DNA of 64,000 nt, from positions 1-64,000 of the IMG/VR virus record IMGVR_UViG_3300042392_001228. One strand, given 5' to 3'. Positions within the stretch are counted from its first letter, which is position 1, and each line of letters begins with the position of its first letter. The position numbers and the translations under genes are program-made. The stretch comes from a virus. Below the pieces are notes generated by a model. The model was not told the origin of the DNA. It saw only the letters and a list, made by a program, of their open reading frames with translations, and did no database searches. Below are positions 33,761 to 43,900 of the stretch, one piece after another.

Positions 33761-33772
33761 GGGGGGGGGGGG
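33761..33772. repeat. G12 homopolymer
   Basis: Twelve consecutive G on the plus strand lie directly upstream of the promoter-like motif for 33030-33716. Length could vary between clones or be a sequencing artefact. Confidence 0.7.
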
Positions 33773-33785
33773 CCACGGGGCAGTG

Positions 33786-34061
33786 TTAGCTAAAGCCTAC
33801 CGGCCATATTTGACCTGTGGATCTTAGTACAACTTGAAGAGCGGCGACAACAACTGGATCAAATCCGGCGGTTACAAAGTTGATGCCCCCGGCGTTTCCA
33901 ATATTGGGTGTCACGGGGTTAACCCCGCTAATTTGTGTGGTAAATCCTGCTGGAGATACTGATGATTGGGGACCAAGTTCTCGTAGGAGAATAATTGACC
34001 CCGCAGTAGATCCGCTATCCCATAATCCTCCGGATATACTCTGTGCTGTGGTTATGCTCAT
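33786..34061 (-). CDS. Small fibre-region protein
   Basis: The protein has 91 aa, starting MSITTAQSISGGLWDSGS and rich in Gly, Ser and Val strands. The ATG overlaps the stop of 34058-35041. It is probably a small fibre component or decoration protein; no family recognised. Confidence 0.55.
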   Translation of the reverse strand: MSITTAQSISGGLWDSGSTAGSIILLRELGPQSSVSPAGFTTQISGVNPVTPNIGNAGGINFVTAGFDPVVVAALQVVLRSTGQIWPVGFS

Positions 34062-35041
34062 CCTACTGTACGGGCGAGGAATACGGGGTTGCTAGTGATC
34101 GAGTTGGTGGTTCCGGCGTTGTGGAATGTTAGTATTTCATATTCTTCTACGCCAGCACTTACTGTTGCATTGTCTTGTATTGCCAAGATGTTGCTATTTT
34201 TGATAGACGAGATGCCGAAGTCTACCGGTAGATCTGTTGCATGAATACTCGTGAGTCGAATTCCGTTGAAAACTGGATTAAAATTAGAACCTGCACTTGG
34301 ATTGGCGGCTGTTGTCCAACCGGGAAGTACAAACCCACTATTCGGGAAAGATGAGCTGTTACTTGTTCCAAAATTAGTTGGAATACTATAAATACTACAA
34401 TTTATCTCGGAAACAGAGCCTCCGCCTGCGCTAGAGTTGTTTAGACTGGAACCAAGAAGAAGCTCCCTTCTATTACGGTGAACGGATCGGACCTCAACTG
34501 CTCTACCGGCTGTGTCAATACGAAATAACCCACTATGGTAACCTAAATTTAGGTCGTAAAACGCCCTAAAGGTTGTAGCCGGGGGGTCGATTGTAACGGT
34601 AATATAAGATGTACCTGTACGAAAAACAAAAAAGCTTCTACCACTTGACGTGTAACGAGTAATAGAGAAGCTGATTGAGGTGGATATTGTTAATAGTGAA
34701 AATGCACCCCCGAGTCCCGCTGTATTAGTATCATGCCAATCAACGTACTGCGTACCAGCGCCACCAACACCCGCTGGAATCTTGGCTGTCGTGTTCCATC
34801 CAGTGCTAGTCCTAACCCAAATTCCGGTTCCATCAAATGTGAACCAGTAATAAGTTTTCCCATAAGTTTTAGAACCATCGTATATAATCTCTAAAACTCG
34901 GTGCTCTCTACCTCCAGATGTAAAAGAATCATGCCAGACTGCCATTAACCCGGCGCCAATAAAGGCATCTCGTACTACATCTGTGACTTGAATGATTGTC
35001 CAAGGCGCAACGGCGGCAAGTGGTTGTTTCGTAACGGCCAT
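34058..35041 (-). CDS. Putative tail fibre / receptor-binding protein
   Basis: The protein has 327 aa of Ser/Thr/Asn-rich beta sequence (MAVWHDSFTSGGREHRVLEI, SISFSITRYTSSGRSFFVF) without an enzymatic motif. It lies between two fibre-module genes with overlapping or near-abutting ends. A receptor-binding or lectin-like role is inferred from position and composition. Confidence 0.55.
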   Translation of the reverse strand: MAVTKQPLAAVAPWTIIQVTDVVRDAFIGAGLMAVWHDSFTSGGREHRVLEIIYDGSKTYGKTYYWFTFDGTGIWVRTSTGWNTTAKIPAGVGGAGTQYVDWHDTNTAGLGGAFSLLTISTSISFSITRYTSSGRSFFVFRTGTSYITVTIDPPATTFRAFYDLNLGYHSGLFRIDTAGRAVEVRSVHRNRRELLLGSSLNNSSAGGGSVSEINCSIYSIPTNFGTSNSSSFPNSGFVLPGWTTAANPSAGSNFNPVFNGIRLTSIHATDLPVDFGISSIKNSNILAIQDNATVSAGVEEYEILTFHNAGTTNSITSNPVFLARTVG

Positions 35042-35046
35042 AATTG

Positions 35047-36192
35047 TTAGTCCTCCTGAGGATGAGTTGTTGTGGTTAAGGTTATTGCGCTTGACCCTAC
35101 GCTACGTTTAATGAGTCTAACGTAAACAAGGCCGTTTGAGTCCCCTTGTAGAAGCGGAACAGGGTTTTGAATAATTGTTTCAGGTGTCAAGGTTGTTACA
35201 TTTTCCGAGTAGGGCTTGTTGTCTCCGAGGTTTATAATAGACTGCATAGTACCGCCTGGCTCTAATCGGGGGTCTGCTGATCTTTGTGCGCTTGACCGGT
35301 ACATTCGAATCCAAGCTGGTTCAGACACTTGAACGGCGACTAACTCTGAAAGCCTGCCCAGTCCAAGTGTGAAGTCTTCCGTGTCTCCCTGCCCGCTCAA
35401 AACACTGGTAGTGTAAGTAGTGTTTACACGTAGGGATCCTACGGGGCCTGTCGCCCCGACAGCTCCTGTGGCCCCTGTGGCCCCAGGCACCCCAACCCCA
35501 GATGCACCGGTGGCACCCACAGCCCCAGTTGCCCCAGTCACACCTGCACCGGTGGCACCCACAGCCCCAGTTGCCCCCGTCGCGCCAGAAGTTCCCACTC
35601 CAGTTGCCCCAGTCACACCTGCACCGGTGGCACCCACAGCCCCAGTTGCCCCCGTCGCGCCAGAAGTTCCCACTCCAGTCGCCCCGGTAACTCCCGCACC
35701 CGTTGCCCCGATCGGACCCGTCGCGCCAGAAGTTCCCACTCCAGTCGCCCCGGTAACTCCCACTCCAGTCGCCCCGATCGGACCCGTCGCACCCGTCGCA
35801 CCATTTGCGCCAGAAGCCCCCACACCTGTAGGACCAGCGGCACCAGTGGCCCCTGCAGGCCCCGTCGCCCCAATTGTTCCTGGGGATGTCCCCCCGCCTT
35901 GTATGGCGAGCCATACGTACCCGTCCCAGATATTGAGTGACCCCTCGGTTGTGTCATACCACATTTCCCCGACACAGTTTCCACTGAAATACGAGGAGGG
36001 TACGCCGAAGTTCGGAGGCTCAGGACCCACGTGACACGGACCGATCTTTCGAAGATTACCGTCAGTGTCTGCGAAGTATAAACCAGGCTCTGCCGGGTCA
36101 ATGTTCACAGCCAATTGGCCCTGGGAGAGAATCGCAGGGTTAGGGCGTTTCTGTTCTTCTAGACTCCTTAAAATTTGTATTTTTGTGATCAT
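35047..36192 (-). CDS. Collagen-like tail fibre
   Basis: The protein has 381 aa. The first 95 residues are the fibre module shared with 33030-33716 ([37 protein letters not shown]). Residues about 105-250 are uninterrupted G-x-y triplets dominated by Gly-Ala-Thr, with Val-x-Val-Gly variants, as in collagen-like phage fibres. A 130-residue beta-rich tip follows. It probably trimerises. Confidence 0.85.
   Translation of the reverse strand: MITKIQILRSLEEQKRPNPAILSQGQLAVNIDPAEPGLYFADTDGNLRKIGPCHVGPEPPNFGVPSSYFSGNCVGEMWYDTTEGSLNIWDGYVWLAIQGGGTSPGTIGATGPAGATGAAGPTGVGASGANGATGATGPIGATGVGVTGATGVGTSGATGPIGATGAGVTGATGVGTSGATGATGAVGATGAGVTGATGVGTSGATGATGAVGATGAGVTGATGAVGATGASGVGVPGATGATGAVGATGPVGSLRVNTTYTTSVLSGQGDTEDFTLGLGRLSELVAVQVSEPAWIRMYRSSAQRSADPRLEPGGTMQSIINLGDNKPYSENVTTLTPETIIQNPVPLLQGDSNGLVYVRLIKRSVGSSAITLTTTTHPQED
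35438..35882. repeat. Collagen-like triplet repeats
   Basis: This is the DNA behind the G-x-y repeats, with longer internal duplications (units of 36-90 bp repeated two or three times). It creates long false open frames on both strands. Confidence 0.85.
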
Positions 36193-36195
36193 GGC

Positions 36196-36879
36196 CTAAG
36201 CGGAGGGGGAAATGGGCCAAGAGTGAAACTCCATACTATTGCAATAGTCGCTTAATGAAACTAAGTCCCCCTTTTCGGATGTTAGCCTTCGCTTAACCTT
36301 TGATTCTTCTCTCACAGCTTCTCTCCAAGTACCCCAATCTTCAGGGATGTCCCCCCCCGTCTCAGACTGACGAACTACCATCCAATCGGAGGGTTGTAGT
36401 AGAGAATAAGTTCTCTCTCTTATTACGTTTGCTACATAGTTTTGTGCGTCAGGCAGAGACAAGTCAATTGGAAAAACCGACCACACATACTCAGCAGAGC
36501 CGTCCCAGTAAAGAGATGTGTTTAAGCAGGGCTGATCCGTGGGTGGTTTCTCAGTTGAGTCACTTGGTTGGGGCCAACCTTTTTCAGTCACTACAATTTT
36601 CCTGCCCACTGGCGGAACGGTGCTGTAAAAGGTTTTAGGATTTTGCTTACAGATAATTATCTCTTCAGCTTCTGTGATCAGAAATTCCCAAGGCTCAATA
36701 CTCTCTATGACTTCTACGTGGGGTGTAACCCCCTTGTACTCTACAGTTCCCTCTAAACTTTCGGTGTCAAACTGTATAGCGTGTATGGTGGGATCAACGG
36801 AAGTCATGTCAACTTCCGAGGCTACGCTACCGTTGAGAACTACTACTCTATCAATTGGGATGATTGTAATCTGAGACAT
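36196..36879 (-). CDS. Putative tail fibre assembly protein
   Basis: The protein has 227 aa. The C-terminal pattern ERTYSLLQPSDWMVVRQSET, then GGDIPEDWGTWREAVREES resembles the conserved end of phage tail-fibre assembly chaperones (short family of tfa/DUF4376 type). The N-terminal half is a beta domain. It lies just before the fibre genes and has a GGGTAAAG motif 21 nt upstream. Confidence 0.6.
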   Translation of the reverse strand: MSQITIIPIDRVVVLNGSVASEVDMTSVDPTIHAIQFDTESLEGTVEYKGVTPHVEVIESIEPWEFLITEAEEIIICKQNPKTFYSTVPPVGRKIVVTEKGWPQPSDSTEKPPTDQPCLNTSLYWDGSAEYVWSVFPIDLSLPDAQNYVANVIRERTYSLLQPSDWMVVRQSETGGDIPEDWGTWREAVREESKVKRRLTSEKGDLVSLSDYCNSMEFHSWPISPSA

Positions 36880-36900
36880 TTTGTTAAGGTTATAAGGGAC

Positions 36901-36907
36901 TTTACCC
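36901..36907 (-). promoter_or_regulatory. GGGTAAAG motif
   Basis: It lies 21 nt before the ATG at 36879, overlapping the stop region of the next gene. Confidence 0.55.
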
Positions 36908-37222
36908 TGGTGAGAGCTCTTTCAGGTCCACAGGTTGAATTGAGTCTCTACGTGGGTACCCCTGAGAAGCTTGTAACAGAATCGTATTTAGCAGATCCGA
37001 TCTTTCCACTGACTCATTTCGGAAACTTTGAACAGACGCGGAGGTTTGCCTTTGCTGATGGGAATTTTCGATTAGAAGGATCGGGAGAAGGTTCACGGCG
37101 CATTGCCATTCAGCTACTTCAAGACCCGTGTTCGGGTTTACACCCCTCGCTTGGCAGTACCAAGCACATTTGTTTTCAATGCAGTTTTTTCGAATTAGTG
37201 GGCAATAGTTTCCTTTTTTCAT
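36902..37222 (-). CDS. Conserved cysteine-rich small protein
   Basis: The protein has 106 aa. The N-terminal pattern CPLIRKNCIENKCAWYCQAR, followed by EVAEWQCAVNLLPILLIEN and QQRQTSASVQSFRNE, has five cysteines suggestive of metal or iron-sulfur binding. I recall similar small proteins in other tailed phages, but no function. It lies among fibre genes. Confidence 0.65.
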   Translation of the reverse strand: MKKGNYCPLIRKNCIENKCAWYCQARGVNPNTGLEVAEWQCAVNLLPILLIENSHQQRQTSASVQSFRNESVERSDLLNTILLQASQGYPRRDSIQPVDLKELSPG

Positions 37223-37249
37223 GACTTATGCAAGGGTTACTAAGTTAAA

Positions 37250-40200
37250 TTAAGACTTTGTTGCTACAATGAAATCAACGTATTTCACATTAAAATTCAT
37301 ACCCGACATCGAGTAGGAGGGGTTGTTGAAAGCGTGGGAGTGGGGAGAGCTAGACCCGGTAGAACCCGTGGTCCCCGATGTAGAGGATAGGGGGGAAGAC
37401 ACAGCATTGAAGTTTGTCCCCCCTGCCCCTCCATTACCCTGCTCGGACCAGTAGGAGTAGGAGTGTGTGTGGGAGGGGATCTCACTTGTCACTAGAGAGT
37501 GGCCACTAACCGACCCGCCGACAGACAAGCTGATTGAGCTACTGCGTGATGAAGTGAATACCGTATCAAAGTTGGTGGAACCCCCGGTCCCCCCCCCTGA
37601 AGAGCTTACAATCCGAATTGCTGCGTTGTTGAAGGCAGGGGAAGACACTGTTACCCACCCTGTAGGTGGTGAAGCATTATGGAATGCCATACTGGTCCCG
37701 GCGGAAAAACCTACACTCGTAATGGCAGACAAAGTCACTATCCCCGGTAAAGTTTCTGTCGCTGTTCTAAAGTTCGTGTACCACTCCGGGGAAAATAGCG
37801 GAGCACCCGAAACAGAGCACCCCGAAGTGAACTCAAGGGTAGTTGTTACGTTTAGATTATCAACAGTAAGCTGAGGGTAGTAGGTTGGAATGTCAACTCC
37901 AGCGAAAGGATTACCAATATCAGATATACTAGTGGTATCACCAGTGCTTAGATCGGTTAACCCTGCAGCAGTTACAAAATAACCTTCCTGGTTAAAACCT
38001 GTAGCGTACACTCTTCCGCCGAGCTGGTTAGTGAAGTAGTATGTGAATTGGTTCTGTGGTGAAAGGTCTCCCTGGTACTCTGGTAGTGCTTTTGTATAGT
38101 TAAGAAAGCCAGCCCACTCCCAAGCATGGCCGAAAACACGTAACACAGACGGGCGTCTAAACTCAATGGGCCAATTTGCGAGTAAGTTTGCAGCACCGTC
38201 CGGGGTAAATCCCTTCATGTCCGAGTTGGAGCCTGGGTTCAGGTCCCGGTCAACAGTGGCCACCGGTAGTAGGATTGAAGTGGCTTGCACTCCTGTAAAG
38301 CCAATTCCATGTAAGAACTCGTATACACCTCTGTAGTCTGTAGAAGTTCTGTACTGTGCCGAAATCGCACTGTCGGTCGACCAGCAAGTTGTCAGATTGT
38401 ATCCGCAATTTACGGACGGCTGAACACCGTCTGTGTCATTGTCAAAGTAAATTACCGGTGCTACATTCGTGTAAAAGTCGTAGGCGTTGAAGTCCGACGG
38501 CATGTGAACATACGACTGACTCCATTTCTCCGTGTCGAAAGACGTATCTGAGTTTTTAACTACACATGTGAAGTGCTTATTTTGGTACTTTACAGTTTCA
38601 CCGGGTCGGTAGTACCCCCCAGATGTCCAAGCGTTCGATGGGTTTGCCCTTTGAAGAATGATCTGGGCTTTCTTAACAACCGGGTCTGACCCAATCGGTA
38701 TGGGGCCTGACTTGTTGATAATGACCATCCCTGAGTCTGGGAGAAGATCAACGGTTCCGCTGCCGGAACTTACTGTAGTTTGAACTATATAGTCTCTGGG
38801 TGGTGTTCGAGTGTTGCTGTCTGTGTTCGTAACGTTAAGGCTGTAGCGTCTTTGACTCAGGGAACGATTGTCTACGAGTCGACGAATGTATACTTTGTTT
38901 CCGGCCAAACTAGCCCCATCAACTCCAGGGTAGTCGCCGTCCTGGTTTTGCATTTGAGTTGTAATTTGAAGGTGCCCAGGGGTCGTTGGTGCCCAAGGTG
39001 AGGAGGTTAAAGGTGCTCTCCAGTCCGGACCGTTAGGGTTCTCAATCCACAGATAGCTACCACTCTTTAGAGTGTAGTTCTTGGCTGCCAAGACTTGGGG
39101 GACCCCTAGGTAAATTTCTGACTCAATGAGAGGCTGCGTCAAAACCAATACGGTGGCGTCGTCGGCCACTCCTGTGGCTATCACGCCCAGGGAAATATTA
39201 TTAACTACAGTTATCTGATCAGTCATATTTGTAGCCACGTTTATCGTAGCCACGTTCCAATTGATATCCTGCGGGAATGCCTCAGACTTATATCCCTCAG
39301 CCAAAGCTGCACAGCCTCCAAAAGAGCTGTTTGAGTTTGTGACCGAGATCTCAGCCCCGTTCTTCACCCAGTGGTGAATCCCTTGTCCAATCGCAAAAAC
39401 GGAAACTTCTTGAATGAACGCACCATTAACAGCTTTAATGTGGGATGATATCCTTAAGGGATCCATTCGAAGATCGTTAGGGTTCAGTGCAATAAAGCTG
39501 TCGTAGTTAGATATTGTGCTACCCCAAACTTTAGTAGAGGAGTTGTATCTTTGCCAGCAGTACAAGTCCCTTTGTAGGCTAACTCCAGTAAACTGAGACG
39601 TAACTATCGATTTGAACCCTGTCACTTCGTTTCCGTCTGCGTAAACTCCGCAGAGGCCATACCTAGATCTCACTGAGCAGTTAAATATGTACGGCGATGA
39701 CCCGATAACTCCGTCGGTGTTTTCTTCGGGAAGTCCTGGGGGCTTCGGCGCAACAATCTCCGATTCCCCTGGATTTACAGGTAGGTTCGGGTTGGTTTGA
39801 CCGAAGATCGTCCGTACTTTGGCGTAGTAAGCAGTTAGGTCTGCGTCTGAAGCGAACGAGAAACAGTCGAGCAAGTGGTGGCTGGCCGCTAAACCAAGCT
39901 TGTCTTTGAAGGTGAAGTTGAAGAAGAAGCCCCCACCTGTAATGCGAAGAATTGACCCCCTATTCGTGTCAATGTTCCCGGTCTTAGCCGGAACATAGCT
40001 CGGTCTAATTATTGTTTTTCTTAAGTCCTCCCCAATAACGGACACACCTCGGGGGAGTATGACGCCAGCATAAGCCTCGCTGTTCATTGCCCTTAACTGG
40101 GACTCCGTTGGAATCGCACCGCTAACCCACGGGCTAACTGTGGCGCTTCCCGGTGTCCCGTCAACCACGTTCTCTCCCGCCGAGCACTTGATGACAAAGC

Positions 40201-40888
40201 GATCAAATGCTATCGAGTCCGGTTGTAAGCCTGCTTGAAAACGGGCGACTTCGAGTGCGGCCCTCTGCAGGGTTTTGAAAGGCTTCTGGGGTGTGTACCC
40301 CGCAACTGTCATTTGGTTGGTAATGACGGGCACAACAGTTCCGTCGTATACACCCGCAACATAGATATCGCTACCGATTTGAGGATTCACGTACAACGTG
40401 AAGGTTCCAGTGAGAAATTCCTTATTAAGGTCTGCGGGACCGTAAGAAGCAGGAACCCACGAGGTCCCCGTGCAAATGAACAGCTGCCCACTCTCACTGT
40501 TCCAGTATAGACTTCCAGTTGTTGCTTCGTCTTCGTTTGTGCCGATGTCCGGGGCATTTCCAACTGTCCCGAAGGGGAGCGAGACTTTTATAGCCGTACC
40601 TTCCAAGTCTAAGCCGAACCCAGGATTTCTTACAACCCAGGATAACACCCCGTTGGCACCTATTGTCAGCTGGCCGCCGGTTACGGGAGCTGCTGGCCAT
40701 ACATAAGAGTTAAAGGCGCTCGGGTTGTTGGTCTTAATAACCCCCGCCGCAGTTGAAGCATTGAACGAGATAGTTCCGTCCGACCCGATTGTCACACCGG
40801 AGCCTTCCTTCACCCCTTGAGGTTGTCCAGGTAAAACAGTGCCTTTATCACTGTCCCCCATAAGTAGTTGTGCTCGGGTTAATGCCAC
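37250..40888 (-). CDS. Long tail fibre with collar/tip domain
   Basis: The protein has 1212 aa. Residues about 150-330 contain the parallel-beta-helix-type module GSDIYVAG, TPQKPFKTLQRAALEVARFQ and ILPRGVSVIGEDLRKTIIRP, shared with 40926-45698. The C-terminal 180 residues are a T4 gp12/short-fibre-like tip: GTSMAFHNASPPTGW, EIPSHTHSYS and PHSHAFNN, whose His pairs (HxH) are expected to bind metal in a trimer. This is probably a receptor-binding fibre. A GGGTAAAA motif lies 26 nt upstream. Confidence 0.85.
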   Translation of the reverse strand: MALTRAQLLMGDSDKGTVLPGQPQGVKEGSGVTIGSDGTISFNASTAAGVIKTNNPSAFNSYVWPAAPVTGGQLTIGANGVLSWVVRNPGFGLDLEGTAIKVSLPFGTVGNAPDIGTNEDEATTGSLYWNSESGQLFICTGTSWVPASYGPADLNKEFLTGTFTLYVNPQIGSDIYVAGVYDGTVVPVITNQMTVAGYTPQKPFKTLQRAALEVARFQAGLQPDSIAFDRFVIKCSAGENVVDGTPGSATVSPWVSGAIPTESQLRAMNSEAYAGVILPRGVSVIGEDLRKTIIRPSYVPAKTGNIDTNRGSILRITGGGFFFNFTFKDKLGLAASHHLLDCFSFASDADLTAYYAKVRTIFGQTNPNLPVNPGESEIVAPKPPGLPEENTDGVIGSSPYIFNCSVRSRYGLCGVYADGNEVTGFKSIVTSQFTGVSLQRDLYCWQRYNSSTKVWGSTISNYDSFIALNPNDLRMDPLRISSHIKAVNGAFIQEVSVFAIGQGIHHWVKNGAEISVTNSNSSFGGCAALAEGYKSEAFPQDINWNVATINVATNMTDQITVVNNISLGVIATGVADDATVLVLTQPLIESEIYLGVPQVLAAKNYTLKSGSYLWIENPNGPDWRAPLTSSPWAPTTPGHLQITTQMQNQDGDYPGVDGASLAGNKVYIRRLVDNRSLSQRRYSLNVTNTDSNTRTPPRDYIVQTTVSSGSGTVDLLPDSGMVIINKSGPIPIGSDPVVKKAQIILQRANPSNAWTSGGYYRPGETVKYQNKHFTCVVKNSDTSFDTEKWSQSYVHMPSDFNAYDFYTNVAPVIYFDNDTDGVQPSVNCGYNLTTCWSTDSAISAQYRTSTDYRGVYEFLHGIGFTGVQATSILLPVATVDRDLNPGSNSDMKGFTPDGAANLLANWPIEFRRPSVLRVFGHAWEWAGFLNYTKALPEYQGDLSPQNQFTYYFTNQLGGRVYATGFNQEGYFVTAAGLTDLSTGDTTSISDIGNPFAGVDIPTYYPQLTVDNLNVTTTLEFTSGCSVSGAPLFSPEWYTNFRTATETLPGIVTLSAITSVGFSAGTSMAFHNASPPTGWVTVSSPAFNNAAIRIVSSSGGGTGGSTNFDTVFTSSRSSSISLSVGGSVSGHSLVTSEIPSHTHSYSYWSEQGNGGAGGTNFNAVSSPLSSTSGTTGSTGSSSPHSHAFNNPSYSMSGMNFNVKYVDFIVATKS

Positions 40889-40914
40889 TGTTCAGAACTA
40901 ACACATACAGATAG

Positions 40915-40922
40915 TTTTACCC
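40915..40922 (-). promoter_or_regulatory. GGGTAAAA motif
   Basis: It lies 26 nt before the fibre ATG at 40888. Confidence 0.6.
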
Positions 40923-40925
40923 TAG

Positions 40926-43900
40926 TTATAACACCCCGACCTCGTTTGCGACGGATAGCACGATACCCGGTCCCCACCTTAAGAAGCTACTCCCGTACTT
41001 ACCTTGGTTTGGACAAAAAATAAACTCGGCGTTGGACACTACTCGTAAGTTTGCCACGGTGTTAGGTAGAGGGGCGTCAGTTGGGTCTAAGAAGGTTAAA
41101 ACAGAATTTTCAACGGTGTAGGATACGCCAGGTAACTGCAACGCACCACCCAAGCTGAGCATAATATTCTCCGCTGTTACAGCAGAAGCATTCACCACCT
41201 TACCCCCGTACTTTAAGGAAAATGAAGTTCTAGCCCCGTTAAACTCCCCACTAATGTCGTCAAGTGAGTAAACTTCTACAGGATAGGTCGAACGCAAAGA
41301 CCAGTATGAACCCGAGCAAATAGATCTGATGTCTAGGGTAGTTCCTTCGGGGGGAACTCCTGTGAAGGAAAACCGAACAGTTGTTGGAGAGGTCCTCTCA
41401 ACAGAGTAAGAGAACGGCAGAGAGGAGTTGACAGCGGATAAGGGTATTTGCCCCACCCCACCTAAAAAGACGAACGTGTTGTTGGCGGTGACTTCCAGCG
41501 GGACCAACAAGCTCGGGTCCGAGGGGATGGTGGCCGTGAAGTTCGTTCTTGCCCCGTCAAATGGCTCAACGAAGCTCAAAGACGCAACAGTTAGAGTTCG
41601 ATTTGAGTCAACACTGGTTACAACTCGAATATTGCAGGACAAACCTGATGCAGGGGACGTTGCGAATTGAATCCTGTTTCCGACCAGAGAGTAGTTCACT
41701 CCTGGTTTTTGAACGGAAGCTCCCAGGGTTACGAACAAAGATTCTGCGGATAGCTGATCTGGAGGTATCGCTAAACCACTGCGAGTTAAGTCGAAAGTTG
41801 AACGTGACCCGTTGAACTCAGGTGAGATGTCGTCGGCAGAGTATACAACAACTTGAGAAGGGAACTCAACATACGGTTGCTCTTCGTAAACTTGCTGGTT
41901 ACTAAGGTTAATTGTCGGAGTAGAGTACTCGTAGAAGTTCGCTGTTAGCGCCTGACGCTGTGGGCCAAACTGAACAATTTCCCCCTTATCGTTCACGCCC
42001 ATTACGGTGAGTCTCCCGCTCCAAGTAGTGGTGGCTTGGTAGTCGGTAGCTAGCTTTCGAGTGAAGTCATTGCTCTGAAACTCAGGGAGTCCACGAGAGT
42101 AGTTGTAATAGCCTGCGTAAGCCCAAGTGTGGGTGTTTGCAGTTATGACAGAAGGCTGATTAAACTCTAGAGGCCACTTGTCTACAGTCAAGGAGTAACC
42201 GTTTGTCGGAAGATTACCTGAAAGGGACAGGATTGACATCAGCCGTTCGCCCCAGTACTTCGGAGTTAAATGTGGTTTTAGGACACCTTTGGAGTACCCC
42301 ATGACCTCAAAGAAACGGTACATCGCCCTCTTGGTGCTGGCCCAGTCCGGATCGTAAAGCTCGGGTTGAGGGAGGGGGTTTGCGCTACATACCGTAACTG
42401 TAGTTTGCTGTGGCCAGTTGTTTCCCGGTAGTGTTGTTGGGTAGTAACTGTTCTCATAAGTTAGACGTACTCCTCGAACGACGGTTCCGTTCAAGTTTAT
42501 GACTCGAATGTACTCAACTCCCGAAAAAGAGCTAAGTCGGAGTACAGACGCTGTTTGACGCGGGTTCTCAATATCAACAGACGACAAAACGGAAAATTCC
42601 ACTATTGAGGGGCGATACCTTCTTGGTACGGGGGCCAAGGTTGCGTCTTGTTCCAGCTGTATCTCGTTCAAAGTAGAAACCGTGTATGTAACTGCACCGT
42701 CGGCTAAGTCTTTTAGGCACAATCCAAGGCTCTCTGTGCTGTCGTCCCCGTCATAAACATACTGAGAAGAGTAAGTGGGGTAGGGGTCAGTGGCACCTCT
42801 AAAGTAGCTCTGCTCTGCGTAGTCCTCTATGTCCAGGTACGAGTCGACTGCGTAAGAACCCTGAAAAGTTTCTGAGACCTTTTCTTGTTTTTCCAGGACA
42901 CTTGTGTCAACGAACGGTGAGCAGGTCTCGATCGGAGCCACAGAGAAAGGTCCAAAGCTGTCCGTGAAACTTGAAGCCTCACCGTAATACACGCAGTTCC
43001 ACAGGTTATTTTCAGCTGTGTACCAGTTTCTGTTTCTGTAAGTGGTGTATGAGCCAGACGGAAGGTTAAAGTTGCTTCCTTGCCCCCAGGGGCGACTGTA
43101 GTCGGTTGCAGTGATCGCAACATAGTAAGTTAGATCCTGGTTGCTATCCCCAATAACGTAGTTAAACTGCGGGGAAGACCCTTGTCCACCTGTCTCCGTA
43201 GCATCAACGGTGAAGAGTCTCCCCCAACCCCCGAGGACCCCTGGGTCGAATTGAACGTTCGGCCTTAGCGAAATTGAACCTTGTTGTTGGCTGGTTTGGT
43301 TTAGCCTTAGTACCGATCCAACTTGGGGGGCGATGGCGTTCGGAAGGGTGTTCCCTATATATAGGCTGTAAGAACGCTCAAAATCTTGTCTCGGGTCGGT
43401 AAACCTGCGAATGTATGGAACACCGAGAATTGGCAGTAGTCCTTCGTCGTTTGGTATTGTACTATCCGAAGACCTTAGGCGAATCTTAGCAAAGTTTATA
43501 GGGTCGCCGAGCCCGGTTATAACTGTGGGTCCGCCGTCTGTAGCGAAAAATCCGCGATAGGTGCAGGACTCCGTTTCAACCCAGAGTGCTGTCCCTGGGC
43601 TCAAGGAGTAGGGGAGTAGATGGCATGGCGAAAAGTCCGAGTTCAGCTCTAAGATCTGCGTGTTCGGATCCTGAGGGTCAATGTAAATCGCCTTGACTTT
43701 GCCACCAAGGGAGAGTATTCTCTTGTTGTCTGGGCTCTCTACCTGAGACTTAAGAAGGGCCAATGGCCTTTGAACACCTTCAAGCACGAATCCCTTTCCG
43801 TTGGCCTTCGCACCACTTATCGTGTTAATTCCCAGAAAACCCTCTGACTTAAACGCAACCGACCCGAAGTTCGTGGTGCTATTTGTTAGGCTGCAGGTTC

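Noticed and set aside
35438-35882. Regular repeats that might be taken for a CRISPR array
   Set aside because: Units are multiples of 9 bp, in frame with the fibre gene, without unique spacers or palindromic repeats.
35420-36034. Long plus-strand open frame rich in Pro, Ala and Val
   Set aside because: It is the antisense of the collagen-like G-x-y repeats in 35047-36192; the periodic sequence keeps several frames open.
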